A stretch of 6,172 nucleotides of DNA from Candidatus Gastranaerophilales bacterium (lineage in GTDB: Bacteria; Cyanobacteriota; Vampirovibrionia; Gastranaerophilales; Gastranaerophilaceae). The notes beneath the pieces are model-generated. The model was not told where the DNA came from. It did no database searches and was given only the letters and a program-made list of their open reading frames with translations. The stretch is taken from positions 1 through 6,172 of the forward strand of contig CALVAU010000008.1 in the NCBI GenBank assembly GCA_944325615.1, read 5' to 3'. The position numbers and the translations under genes were made by a program. How positions within the stretch are numbered: the first letter of the stretch is position 1; each line of letters begins with the position of its first letter. Positions 1 to 5,194 of this stretch are shown here, one piece after another.

Positions 1-57
1 AAGCAGTGAATATAAAATTATTAGCTTAAAATTAGAAAATCTTTTAAAATAAAATGT

Positions 58-399
58 ATGGATATTTTTGATAAACTAGCTAAATCAAAATTCAGAAGCA
101 GATTTAAACTACGTACAAAAGAACTTGAGTACATCAAGACAAAAGGTCTTGATAAAATGTACTCTCACGCCTGTGATTTTATAAGAGACAGGATTGCTCC
201 AGCTGAAATTCCAAATGATGGAAAACAACCCCCGATGCGTGGTCAGCCAGTATTTATTGCACAACACGCAACAGCAACCTGTTGTAGCGGCTGTATTAAA
301 AAATGGTATCACTATTCCAACGGTATTGAGCTAACTCAAGCTCAACAAGAACACCTTGTCTCTGTAATTATGGAATGGAAAAAACGACAAATAAAATAG
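58..399 (+). CDS. DUF4186 family protein (113 aa)
   Basis: The whole protein matches my memory of the DUF4186 family, small conserved bacterial proteins of about 110 residues with no established function. The diagnostic stretch is near residues 51-80: IPNDGKQPPMRG, then PVFIAQHATATCC and CSGCI. Conserved His70 and Cys75, Cys76 and Cys79 look like a possible metal or redox site, which is inference. The N-terminal FRSRFKL and the helix ending FIRDRIAPAE also fit the family. There is no signal peptide or TM segment, so it is probably cytoplasmic and full length. The ATG at 58 is the only start that keeps the family N-terminus; the ATG at 54 is in another frame. No Shine-Dalgarno sequence is visible upstream. 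A TAAAAT at 45-50 lies seven bases before the ATG, but in such AT-rich DNA that alone is weak. It is the only plus-strand gene and converges on the TonB-domain gene. Confidence 0.9.
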   Translation: MDIFDKLAKSKFRSRFKLRTKELEYIKTKGLDKMYSHACDFIRDRIAPAEIPNDGKQPPMRGQPVFIAQHATATCCSGCIKKWYHYSNGIELTQAQQEHLVSVIMEWKKRQIK

Positions 400-410
400 T
401 GAAAACTATT
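395..410. terminator. Stop-to-stop hairpin between convergent genes, possible weak bidirectional terminator
   Basis: AATAGT (395-400) and ACTATT (405-410) form a perfect six-base inverted repeat around a GAAA loop (plus-strand sense). Each arm contains the stop codon of one of the convergent genes: TAG at 397-399 on plus, and TAG read from 406-408 on minus. On the minus strand it is followed by T-rich sequence (TTATTTG), on the plus strand by none. With only one G-C pair the stem is weak, so a terminator role is uncertain. Confidence 0.3.
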
Positions 411-1122
411 GATTAATGCCAAATACATTATAATCAAACGTAAATTGTATATCTACGCTATCGCCTTTATATTCTTGTGGCAATGGTTTAAATGGCGCTG
501 TTAAGTTAACCGCTCGCATAGCGGCTCTGTCGGCTGCAGGCATACCTGATGACTTAATGACGCTTTGAGAAATAAGCCTTCCATCCTTGGCAATTTTAAA
601 TAAAAGTATAACTGTTTTACTTTCGTTGCCTTTTGGTGGTTCCCAATTCATTTTTATTCTTCTTTGCAACTCTCGCATATATGGTCCAAAATCGGGATCA
701 TTATTAGACGTGACACTTGAATTAATATTGTTTGTCTTATTTAAGGAGTTTGCTATAATATTTGCATTATATAGTAATGAATTTGAATCTATATATTTAA
801 ATGATTTGGCTGTCTTTGTTGTATTGGTATTAGCTAAAGATTTATCTTTTTGGTATTTTGAGAATTTGCAGGAGGAAACAATACCAGCTAAGTCATTTTT
901 AGACTGTATAGTCACCACAATTTCTTCCTCTGCTTTGTTTTCGTAGTACTTTACATTATAATAAACGCTATTATTATTTACTTTTACACTATCACTATCT
1001 AACCATATAGTCTGTTTGTTATCTCCAACTTTAATCCAATTTTCAGCTTTTGCTGGATATGCAACAAATACAAATAAAGAGCATAATATTATAATTTTAA
1101 AACAATGCGTTTTCTGCCTCAT
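406..1122 (-). CDS. Secreted protein with TonB-type C-terminal domain (238 aa)
   Basis: Residues 1-26 are a signal peptide: basic start (MRQK), hydrophobic core, and a probable cleavage after AKA. Residues 27-95 (ENWIKVGDNKQTIWLDSDSV..., then SVYYNVKYYE) look like a small beta-rich domain, loosely like bacterial 'surface-adhesin E'-type domains (inference). A low-complexity Asn/Ser/Thr linker follows to about 140. Residues 143-234 are a TonB_C-like domain: DPDFGPYMRELQRRIKMNW, a DGRLISQSVIKSSG strand, then AAMRAVNLTAPFKPLP and the terminal FDYNVFG. Classical TonB proteins have an uncleaved N-terminal anchor and a Pro-rich spacer; here both are absent, so direct energy transduction with ExbB/ExbD is doubtful. 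I chose the ATG at 1122 over the in-frame start at 1194 because it begins a signal peptide and has an AGGAG ten bases upstream. It overlaps the upstream TPR gene by 26 bp, suggesting translational coupling. Confidence 0.85.
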   Translation of the reverse strand: MRQKTHCFKIIILCSLFVFVAYPAKAENWIKVGDNKQTIWLDSDSVKVNNNSVYYNVKYYENKAEEEIVVTIQSKNDLAGIVSSCKFSKYQKDKSLANTNTTKTAKSFKYIDSNSLLYNANIIANSLNKTNNINSSVTSNNDPDFGPYMRELQRRIKMNWEPPKGNESKTVILLFKIAKDGRLISQSVIKSSGMPAADRAAMRAVNLTAPFKPLPQEYKGDSVDIQFTFDYNVFGINQ

Positions 1123-2227
1123 TATCAAAGGACTCCTGTTGTTGTTTTGTCGGCTTAGAATTTTTTTTAGTAGAAGTTTGTTTATGTGTAGCATTATAAT
1201 AATTTTTCATATTGTTTAGTTTTAACTTAGCGTAAGTTGCATTGTAGTATTCGTATGGATCATTATTAATGATCAAATCAAGAATTTCTATTGCTTTTGT
1301 ATAATATTCTATTTGTGCATAACTAATTGCTAAGTTATATGCGGTTTCTGTATTATATGCTATATCTAGTAGATTCTTTAAATAAGGTATTGCCTCTTTA
1401 TAATTATCTCGATTATAAAAATGATATGCTAAGTAAAAATTAGAATTGTAATCTTTTTTGTCAAGTTGTACTATTTTTTTATGAGTTTGAAGCAATTCTT
1501 CTTCTTTACTCATGTTGCTATATATTTGGACAAAAGCTTTTAAGAGTTCAAGATCTTTTGCATTTTGTTTTATTGCTTTGTTGGCATAGTCTAAAGCAAT
1601 TTCATTCTCTCCCTTTTGAACATATATTTCAGCTAATCTTTTTAATGGCTCGTAAAAATTCTTTTTGTGTTCTAATGCACTTTTGTAATTTGAAATTGCA
1701 ATATTAGTAAATTTGTTATCTCTGTATATTTCACCTAGGTAATAATAAGCTACAGGATTATTGTTTGAATCTATCTCATCCTGAAACAATTGAGCTGCTT
1801 CATCAATTTTTCCTTCTTTGTATAAAATTTTTGCTTGTTTTATATTTTCTGGCATATTGCCTTCTAACAATTTTGACTCAGTAATACTGTTATTATCATG
1901 CGGGATAATTGTAACATCAGTATTTCTGTTTACTAGGTAAAAAATCAAAAATACAATTGCAATTGAAAAAATAATGACAAAAGTTATTATCAGACTATAT
2001 TTTAAGAAAGAATAATTTGATTTACCTATTTGTTCATCGACATCCATAGAATCAATCTTATTTTGTATGTTATCCTTTATTAATTCATTTTCAAAAGAAT
2101 TTTGCCCATCTTGTTTTGTTGCAACCTCCTGGCCACTTATATCTTCACAACAATATGGACAAATTTTCGTGTCAAAAGGTATATACTCTCCGCATATTGG
2201 ACATTGCTTATTAGTGATTTCTTGCAT
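1097..2227 (-). CDS. Zinc ribbon-TM-TPR membrane protein (376 aa)
   Basis: Residues 9-27 are a four-cysteine zinc ribbon (CPICG ... CPYCC; Cys9, 12, 23, 26). An acidic, polar linker leads to one TM helix at about 77-99. Residues from about 121 to 345 are a run of roughly six TPR repeats, with typical signatures such as ILYKEGKIDEAAQLFQ, AYYYLGEIYRDNKF, LAEIYVQKGENEIAL and NLAISYAQIEYYTKAIEIL. The C-terminal 35 residues are polar and Lys/Gln-rich. By positive-inside logic the ribbon should be cytoplasmic and the TPR scaffold outside the membrane (inference). TPR domains bind protein partners; none is identifiable beyond the neighbours. The start at 2227 is preferred over an in-frame ATG at 2248: it follows the upstream stop by one base and has GAGGA eight bases away, whereas 2248 has none. 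Ribbon cysteines occupy the same residue numbers as the first ribbon of the upstream protein. Confidence 0.87.
   Translation of the reverse strand: MQEITNKQCPICGEYIPFDTKICPYCCEDISGQEVATKQDGQNSFENELIKDNIQNKIDSMDVDEQIGKSNYSFLKYSLIITFVIIFSIAIVFLIFYLVNRNTDVTIIPHDNNSITESKLLEGNMPENIKQAKILYKEGKIDEAAQLFQDEIDSNNNPVAYYYLGEIYRDNKFTNIAISNYKSALEHKKNFYEPLKRLAEIYVQKGENEIALDYANKAIKQNAKDLELLKAFVQIYSNMSKEEELLQTHKKIVQLDKKDYNSNFYLAYHFYNRDNYKEAIPYLKNLLDIAYNTETAYNLAISYAQIEYYTKAIEILDLIINNDPYEYYNATYAKLKLNNMKNYYNATHKQTSTKKNSKPTKQQQESFDNEAENALF
1133..1137 (-). promoter_or_regulatory. Shine-Dalgarno AGGAG for the TonB-domain gene
   Basis: AGGAG on the minus strand lies ten bases upstream of the ATG at 1122. It sits inside the end of the TPR gene and decides the start codon, excluding the longer frame from 1194. 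Confidence 0.7.
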
Positions 2228-2228
2228 G

Positions 2229-3107
2229 TTAATTTTCCTCGTATTCACAAGCGTATAAATCAGATAATCCTACACAAGTAGTGTAACCATTTTTGCAAAA
2301 GAATGATTTATATGTTACTTTACATTTGATCTTTCTTGTAGCTTTATCATAATCCCAAATGCTAAGTAAATATGCTTTACCTGGCTTAGATGTCAGAATT
2401 GCATCTGCAGAACAAGTATAAGAAACCGCGTCTTTATCATAGTTTTCTTGTTTTTCATATTGCGTTATAACATCTAATGTATTATTTTTAATCCCATACA
2501 AATCTGTGTCTTTTATTAAATCACTGAGCAAACTTTTCACTGATGAATCAAAACAGTTTGGCAATACAAATTTTGCATTTATATCAAATTCATTGAAAGA
2601 TATTTTTTTATAGTTATATTCAATTTGTGTAGGCGTTTCATTTATGGTTGCGTTAATTAAACAAGAATAACCTTTTTCAATTCTTTTTATCTTATGAGCA
2701 GATTCTTTTTCAAACATAACATCACTAATATCGTGATAATTAGTGATTATATAGTCCTTCAGGCGTGCTTGAATTCCAGAATTTTTACAGCTTGGTACAT
2801 ACGTTACAAATATTGCTCCAAAAGATACCAATAATGTTATAACTAGGATAAAAGAAAGAATAAGCCACTTGTTTTTTATCTTATTCAATAAATTACTTAA
2901 AAAAGAATTATAAACATTGTGATTTTCTTCTTTGTTTATCCATTCTCCACAGAAACGACATTTTTTTGCAGATGCTTTGATTTTTTCAGCACAATAAGGA
3001 CAAGAAATTTCCTCATCTATCCAATTTCCACAAAATCGGCATTTTTTTGCTTGTTCATTTATTTCAGCGCCACAAAATGGGCATTTTTTTTTGTTATTTT
3101 CTTCCAT
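2229..3107 (-). CDS. Membrane protein with two tandem zinc ribbons (292 aa)
   Basis: Two zinc ribbons open the protein: Cys9/12/23/26 and Cys36/39/50/53, each CPxC ... CRFCGxWI, 27 residues apart. One TM helix follows (81-103, WLILSFILVI...), then an exported C-terminal region of about 190 residues that I do not recognise. That region appears to hold two related halves: 'GYSCLINA...IEYNYKK..FNEFDINAKF' (about 146-180) and 'VSYTCSADA...LLSIWDYDKATRKIKCKVTY' (about 228-266). Cysteines at 107, 149, 185, 232, 262, 271, 278 and 287 would be outside the cytoplasm and could form disulfides (inference). Zinc ribbons followed by a TM are common in proteins of unknown function in gut bacteria. The start at 3107 has TAGGA seven bases upstream. 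It is the first gene of the three-gene operon. Confidence 0.85.
   Translation of the reverse strand: MEENNKKKCPFCGAEINEQAKKCRFCGNWIDEEISCPYCAEKIKASAKKCRFCGEWINKEENHNVYNSFLSNLLNKIKNKWLILSFILVITLLVSFGAIFVTYVPSCKNSGIQARLKDYIITNYHDISDVMFEKESAHKIKRIEKGYSCLINATINETPTQIEYNYKKISFNEFDINAKFVLPNCFDSSVKSLLSDLIKDTDLYGIKNNTLDVITQYEKQENYDKDAVSYTCSADAILTSKPGKAYLLSIWDYDKATRKIKCKVTYKSFFCKNGYTTCVGLSDLYACEYEEN
2236..2240 (-). promoter_or_regulatory. Shine-Dalgarno GAGGA for the TPR gene
   Basis: GAGGA on the minus strand lies eight bases upstream of the ATG at 2227 and within the last codons of the preceding gene. It favours 2227 over 2248 and fits a stop-start coupled operon. Confidence 0.7.
2925..3086 (-). 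repeat. Tandem in-gene duplication of the zinc-ribbon coding unit (2 x 81 bp)
   Basis: Residues 8-34 and 35-61 align without gaps and are identical at 15 of 27 positions, including all four cysteines and the CRFCG and WI motifs. The first ribbon has CPFCGAEI where the second has CPYCAEKI. Confidence 0.75.
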
Positions 3108-3114
3108 TCTTAAA

Positions 3115-3119
3115 TCCTA
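3115..3119 (-). promoter_or_regulatory. Shine-Dalgarno TAGGA for the first gene of block A
   Basis: TAGGA on the minus strand lies seven bases upstream of the ATG at 3107. It would be inside the short leader produced by the promoter just upstream. Confidence 0.65.
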
Positions 3120-3137
3120 CATTTATACTATTGCTCC

Positions 3138-3166
3138 ATTATATGACCTAAATTTTGGTACAACAA
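3138..3166 (-). promoter_or_regulatory. Sigma70-type promoter for the zinc ribbon/TPR/TonB-domain operon
   Basis: On the minus strand TTGTTG (3161-3166) is followed, after exactly 17 bases, by a perfect TATAAT (3138-3143). The expected start of transcription is an A near 3131, giving a leader of about 24 bases that contains the Shine-Dalgarno. The -35 matches the consensus at only three of six positions. Confidence 0.5.
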
Positions 3167-3246
3167 GTTCAAAATATAATATATAAACTTTTATTTATAA
3201 AAATACACAATTATATCAATCTTTTCAGATTAGTGTCGAAATATCA

Positions 3247-3267
3247 ATTACTTACTAGATAAGTAAT
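3247..3267. other. Perfect 8-bp inverted repeat in the 210-bp gap between the two gene blocks
   Basis: ATTACTTA (3247-3254) and TAAGTAAT (3260-3267) are exact inverse complements around a five-base loop. It lies 51 bp past the stop of the gene at 3318 and about 80 bp upstream of the -35 of the next promoter. No proper T-tract follows on either strand, so an operator or a weak terminator are both possible. The rest of 3108-3317 shows only AT-rich sequence and no small gene. Confidence 0.35.
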
Positions 3268-3317
3268 ATTAAATAGAATGATTGCTTAGAGTTTTATATT
3301 TATCATACCTGCTAGTG

Positions 3318-4016
3318 CTAAAAATCTGCATAAAAAAATATTATTGTATTAGGCTTTTGAATTGCAATTCCTGAAGTATAGCGTTCTTTATCTTCTTTTT
3401 TGTGTAAAAGACATACATAATCTTGAGACTTTAATTCATTTATATACAACTCTACGCCTGATTTGTATAAGTTTTCATTTGTCGTGAAAGATACACAACT
3501 TTTTTTGTACTTGTTTAATACATCATTAATATACTTTTCATTGCTATCGAACTTTAGATAATTTGTATTTTTGCCATCAAATGCATCTTCAATTTGAAAA
3601 TAATAATTCGATATGTTTTCAGGTAGTTTATCAGGGAAATGCCTCATATCATAAAAGCCCGATTTCTTTTTTAGCGCTTTGATTTCTGTATCATACTGCG
3701 AAATGCCAGGCACTTTGGGACCAATGGAAAAAGGAGATAAAAAGTCTGATTTCAACATAAAGAAAAATATTTCAATAAATAATAAGTGAAAAAGGGTAAA
3801 GACGATAAGAAGAGATGTCGCAATATTTTTAGTTGTTAGTTTCCAGCTGTATTTTTTAGAAATTTTTTGTAATAGAAAAAACAATACTAGCGGTATGACA
3901 ATAATAACAACCAAAACAATGCTAAAAACTTTTATAAAATCTATTCCCTGAATCAATAACAATATTGAAACAAGTGCAGAGATAATTGTAGTAATATTTA
4001 AAAATGTATATTTCAT
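3318..4016 (-). CDS. Unrecognised membrane protein with the YYFQxEDxFDG C-terminal module (232 aa)
   Basis: I do not recognise a named family. Three TM helices fill residues 4-24, 28-50 and 62-88. A linker leads to a C-terminal module at about 127-232, predicted outside the cytoplasm. That module is clearly homologous to the end of the 305-aa protein in this window: shared SNYYFQIEDAFDG/TNYYFQLEDSFDG, YxxFDxxxxYIxxVL, CxLH, RYTSG, and an aromatic last strand ending ADF versus ANF. The first two helices are not obviously the GGG membrane module of the neighbours, so this looks like the same module attached to another anchor. No Shine-Dalgarno is visible; TATAAT ends six bases before the ATG at 4016 and an in-frame TAG a few codons upstream excludes a longer protein. 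It lies 37 bp after the 157-aa gene. Role unknown. Confidence 0.8.
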   Translation of the reverse strand: MKYTFLNITTIISALVSILLLIQGIDFIKVFSIVLVVIIVIPLVLFFLLQKISKKYSWKLTTKNIATSLLIVFTLFHLLFIEIFFFMLKSDFLSPFSIGPKVPGISQYDTEIKALKKKSGFYDMRHFPDKLPENISNYYFQIEDAFDGKNTNYLKFDSNEKYINDVLNKYKKSCVSFTTNENLYKSGVELYINELKSQDYVCLLHKKEDKERYTSGIAIQKPNTIIFFYADF

Positions 4017-4022
4017 ATGTAA

Positions 4023-4028
4023 ATTATA
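4023..4028 (-). promoter_or_regulatory. -10 element placed for leaderless transcription of the 232-aa gene
   Basis: TATAAT on the minus strand is followed by six bases (TTACAT) and then the ATG. If used, transcription would begin on the A of the start codon. No convincing -35 sits 16-18 bases upstream, so it may be weak. Confidence 0.4.
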
Positions 4029-4047
4029 CTAGATTGATTTTAGTAAT

Positions 4048-4067
4048 AGGATATTATTTAGTATCCT
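4048..4067. other. Small hairpin across the stop codon of the 157-aa gene
   Basis: AGGATA (4048-4053) and TATCCT (4062-4067) are inverse complements with an eight-base loop containing the gene's stop codon. No T-tract follows in the direction of transcription, so it is at best an mRNA 3' structure. Confidence 0.2.
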
Positions 4068-4527
4068 CGTTATACAAAAAGCTCCATAACGACATACTTA
4101 AATAAGCAGGAAGTACTCCCCCTCCGCAAAGAATAAAAATAAGTAAAGTTGAACTTAACCAACCATTGTCAACAAACTTAGAATAAATGGCCGCATACAG
4201 TAATATAGCGCTGTCAAAAAGTATTGCCTGAATTAAAGTCGAGGTTTTATCAACAATATTATCTTTGATTAGTTTTACTATTTTCTTTGTGTATTTGATT
4301 TTACTGCTAATAGTCAACAAAATCGGGAAAAATAAAAACTTGGTTATCCATACCAAAAGAACAAAAATAATTGTTAAAAGCGTAACCTTTGATATTTCAG
4401 AGACCGGAGATATTTTTAACACATTTACCAAATATATCGCAGCATAATATAAAAAACACAGATAAATATTAATGCATAAATATGCAATATTAAATAGAAT
4501 TAAACCTAAAAATTTTAAGATTTTCAT
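4054..4527 (-). CDS. Four-TM membrane protein with GGG motif, tandem paralogue (157 aa)
   Basis: No named family is recognised. Four hydrophobic segments lie at about 5-33, 46-75, 96-116 and 124-152. A basic loop (KIKYTKKIVKLIKDNIVDK, 76-94) separates the second and third and marks the cytoplasmic side. The last helix carries CGGGVLPAYLSMSLWSFL (134-151). It aligns without gaps to the adjacent 160-aa gene, with about 109 of 157 residues identical by eye, and resembles the first half of the 305-aa protein (GGGFLLSYCSLLAWL, 121-135). It lacks any soluble module. I chose the ATG at 4527 because it is the one start shared with the paralogue and has TATAAT six bases upstream. Earlier in-frame starts (TTG at 4575, ATG at 4551) are not conserved, and the upstream homology carries a 1-base indel. 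An immunity-like or envelope role is speculation. Confidence 0.8.
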   Translation of the reverse strand: MKILKFLGLILFNIAYLCINIYLCFLYYAAIYLVNVLKISPVSEISKVTLLTIIFVLLVWITKFLFFPILLTISSKIKYTKKIVKLIKDNIVDKTSTLIQAILFDSAILLYAAIYSKFVDNGWLSSTLLIFILCGGGVLPAYLSMSLWSFLYNEDTK

Positions 4528-4533
4528 ATTTGA

Positions 4534-4539
4534 ATTATA
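4534..4539 (-). promoter_or_regulatory. -10 element placed for leaderless transcription of the 157-aa gene
   Basis: TATAAT is followed by TCAAAT and the ATG at 4527, the same six-base spacing as at the paralogous gene. No Shine-Dalgarno is present. The -35 region is not recognisable, but an upstream segment at 4550-4572 is conserved with the paralogue. Confidence 0.45.
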
Positions 4540-4549
4540 CCCAATCAGC

Positions 4550-4572
4550 ATAAAAAAGTATTTTTTGTTAGC
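4550..4572 (-). repeat. Duplicated upstream box (copy 2, before the 157-aa gene)
   Basis: This 23-base segment (minus strand: GCTAAC, an A run, TACTTTTTTAT) recurs at 5131-5152, identical except for one extra base in the A run. It lies where a -35 or activator site would be and was duplicated with the gene. Confidence 0.55.
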
Positions 4573-4577
4573 CAATA

Positions 4578-4625
4578 TTAGAAGTTTGGGGCTGCTTTTG
4601 TTTCTTTTAACATTTCAAGATATAA
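4578..4625 (-). pseudogene. Scar of a deleted C-terminal module: linker fused to the last codons
   Basis: Read on the minus strand in the same frame as the 160-aa gene, directly after its TAA, this encodes LYLEMLKETKAAPNF and then TAA. The first part matches the linker of the 305-aa protein (KYHEMLKEIKA, residues 181-191): bases 4590-4624 match 5537-5571 at 31 of 35. The last part (PNF, stop) matches that protein's very end (ANF, stop): bases 4569-4589 match 5186-5206 at 16 of 21, continuing past the stop. The two matching blocks are adjacent here but separated by 330 bases (5207-5536), exactly 110 codons, in the intact gene. So this is what remains of a full two-module gene after an internal in-frame deletion. 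Confidence 0.75.
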
Positions 4626-5108
4626 TTATAATAATTTTTTAGTAACCTCGTTATTCAAAAAACTCCAAAGAAGCATACTTAAATAAGCAGGAAGTACTCC
4701 CCCTCCACAAATGATAAATAATATCACTGCTATAGCAAACCAAGCATTCTCAAAAAAACTTGAATAAATAGCAGCGAACAACAATACCGCGCAGTCAAAA
4801 AGTATTGCCTGAATTAAAGTCGATTTTTTATCAATAATATGGTCTTTAATTATTTTTATTAAATTTTTTGTATATTTGATTTTACTGCCTATAGTCAATA
4901 AAATTGGAAAAAATAGAAACTTTGTTATCCAAACAAGAAAAATGAAGCCTATTGTAATAAATATAACTAACAATATATTATCGATTTGCGGTATATTAAA
5001 GACATTTTCAGAATATATCGCGTCATAGTATAACAAACATAGATGAACATTAATGTATAAATATGCGATGTTAAATAGAATTAGCCCTAAAAATTTTAAA
5101 ATTTTCAT
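4626..5108 (-). CDS. Four-TM membrane protein with GGG motif, tandem paralogue (160 aa)
   Basis: This is the sister of the 157-aa protein, with the same four TM segments, the same basic loop (KIKYTKNLIKIIKDHIIDK) and the same CGGGVLPAYLSMLLWSFL ending (134-151), plus three extra residues (KLL). Conservation is highest in TM1, in the end of TM2 with the basic loop, and in TM3 and TM4. It is lowest at 33-57 and 117-131, which would include the outward-facing loops. The frame continues after its TAA into the scar of a lost C-terminal module, so the gene probably descends from a two-module ancestor like the 305-aa gene. It could be read as a truncated gene, but the sister copy stops at nearly the same place, so the short form is probably functional. 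The ATG at 5108 is the start shared with the sister; TATAAT lies six bases upstream and no Shine-Dalgarno is visible. A TTG at 5129 extends the frame but is not supported. Confidence 0.8.
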   Translation of the reverse strand: MKILKFLGLILFNIAYLYINVHLCLLYYDAIYSENVFNIPQIDNILLVIFITIGFIFLVWITKFLFFPILLTIGSKIKYTKNLIKIIKDHIIDKKSTLIQAILFDCAVLLFAAIYSSFFENAWFAIAVILFIICGGGVLPAYLSMLLWSFLNNEVTKKLL

Positions 5109-5114
5109 ATTTAA

Positions 5115-5120
5115 ATTATA
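5115..5120 (-). promoter_or_regulatory. -10 element placed for leaderless transcription of the 160-aa gene
   Basis: TATAAT is followed by TTAAAT and the ATG at 5108. No Shine-Dalgarno is present. It shares descent with the site before the 157-aa gene, so the two are not independent evidence. Confidence 0.45.
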
Positions 5121-5130
5121 ACTAATCAAA

Positions 5131-5152
5131 ATAAAAAAGTATTTTTGTTAGC
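5131..5152 (-). repeat. Duplicated upstream box (copy 1, before the 160-aa gene)
   Basis: This 22-base counterpart of 4550-4572 differs by one missing base in the A run. That indel would shift any upstream reading frame, which argues that the conserved segment is regulatory and not coding. Confidence 0.55.
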
Positions 5153-5194
5153 ACATAATATAAAACTAATACATTTTTTTATTTGTAGCCAAGA

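Larger units (their letters stand above)
4054..5152 (-). repeat. Tandem duplication: two gene-plus-promoter units
   Basis: Unit 1 is 4626-5152 and unit 2 is 4054-4572, each containing the upstream box, the TATAAT, and a whole membrane-protein gene. Long exact matches remain: 33 bases at 4093-4125 and 4674-4706, and 30 bases at 4213-4242 and 4794-4823. The deletion scar at 4578-4625 lies between the units. Confidence 0.85.

Noticed and set aside
109..312. Minus-strand open frame of 67 codons within the DUF4186 gene
   Set aside because: It is the antisense of a conserved family gene, has no family resemblance, and its cysteines are reverse readings of the sense codons.
587..946. Plus-strand open frame of 119 codons inside the TonB-domain gene
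   Set aside because: It lies opposite a well-supported gene and has no recognisable domain; its hydrophobic content is what antisense reading of this AT-rich gene would give.
1123..1194. A 24-residue extension of the TonB-domain protein from 1194
   Set aside because: It would bury the signal peptide inside the protein and overlap the TPR gene much further; AGGAG is placed for the ATG at 1122.
2228..2248. ATG at 2248 as start of the TPR protein
   Set aside because: No Shine-Dalgarno lies before it, while the ATG at 2227 has GAGGA eight bases upstream and follows the previous stop by one base.
2067..2258. Plus-strand open frame of 63 codons opposite the start of the TPR gene
   Set aside because: It is the antisense of the zinc ribbon and linker codons, with no start signal or recognisable motif.
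2919..3113. Plus-strand open frame rich in Phe opposite the zinc ribbons
   Set aside because: Its Phe and Ser repeats are the antisense of the Lys-rich duplicated ribbon unit, not a membrane peptide.
4265..4447. Plus-strand open frame of 60 codons opposite the 157-aa gene
   Set aside because: It has no conserved counterpart in the duplicated copy, as expected of a chance antisense frame.
4528..4575. A 16-residue N-terminal extension of the 157-aa protein from TTG 4575 or ATG 4551
   Set aside because: The ATG at 4551 is ATT in the paralogue, the upstream homology contains a frame-shifting indel, there is no Shine-Dalgarno, and the TATAAT of the likely promoter would lie inside the coding region.
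4054..5152. Tandem repeat as a mobile element or CRISPR-like array
   Set aside because: There are only two gene-sized diverged copies, with no terminal inverted repeats, target duplications, transposase or regular spacers; simple tandem gene duplication explains it.
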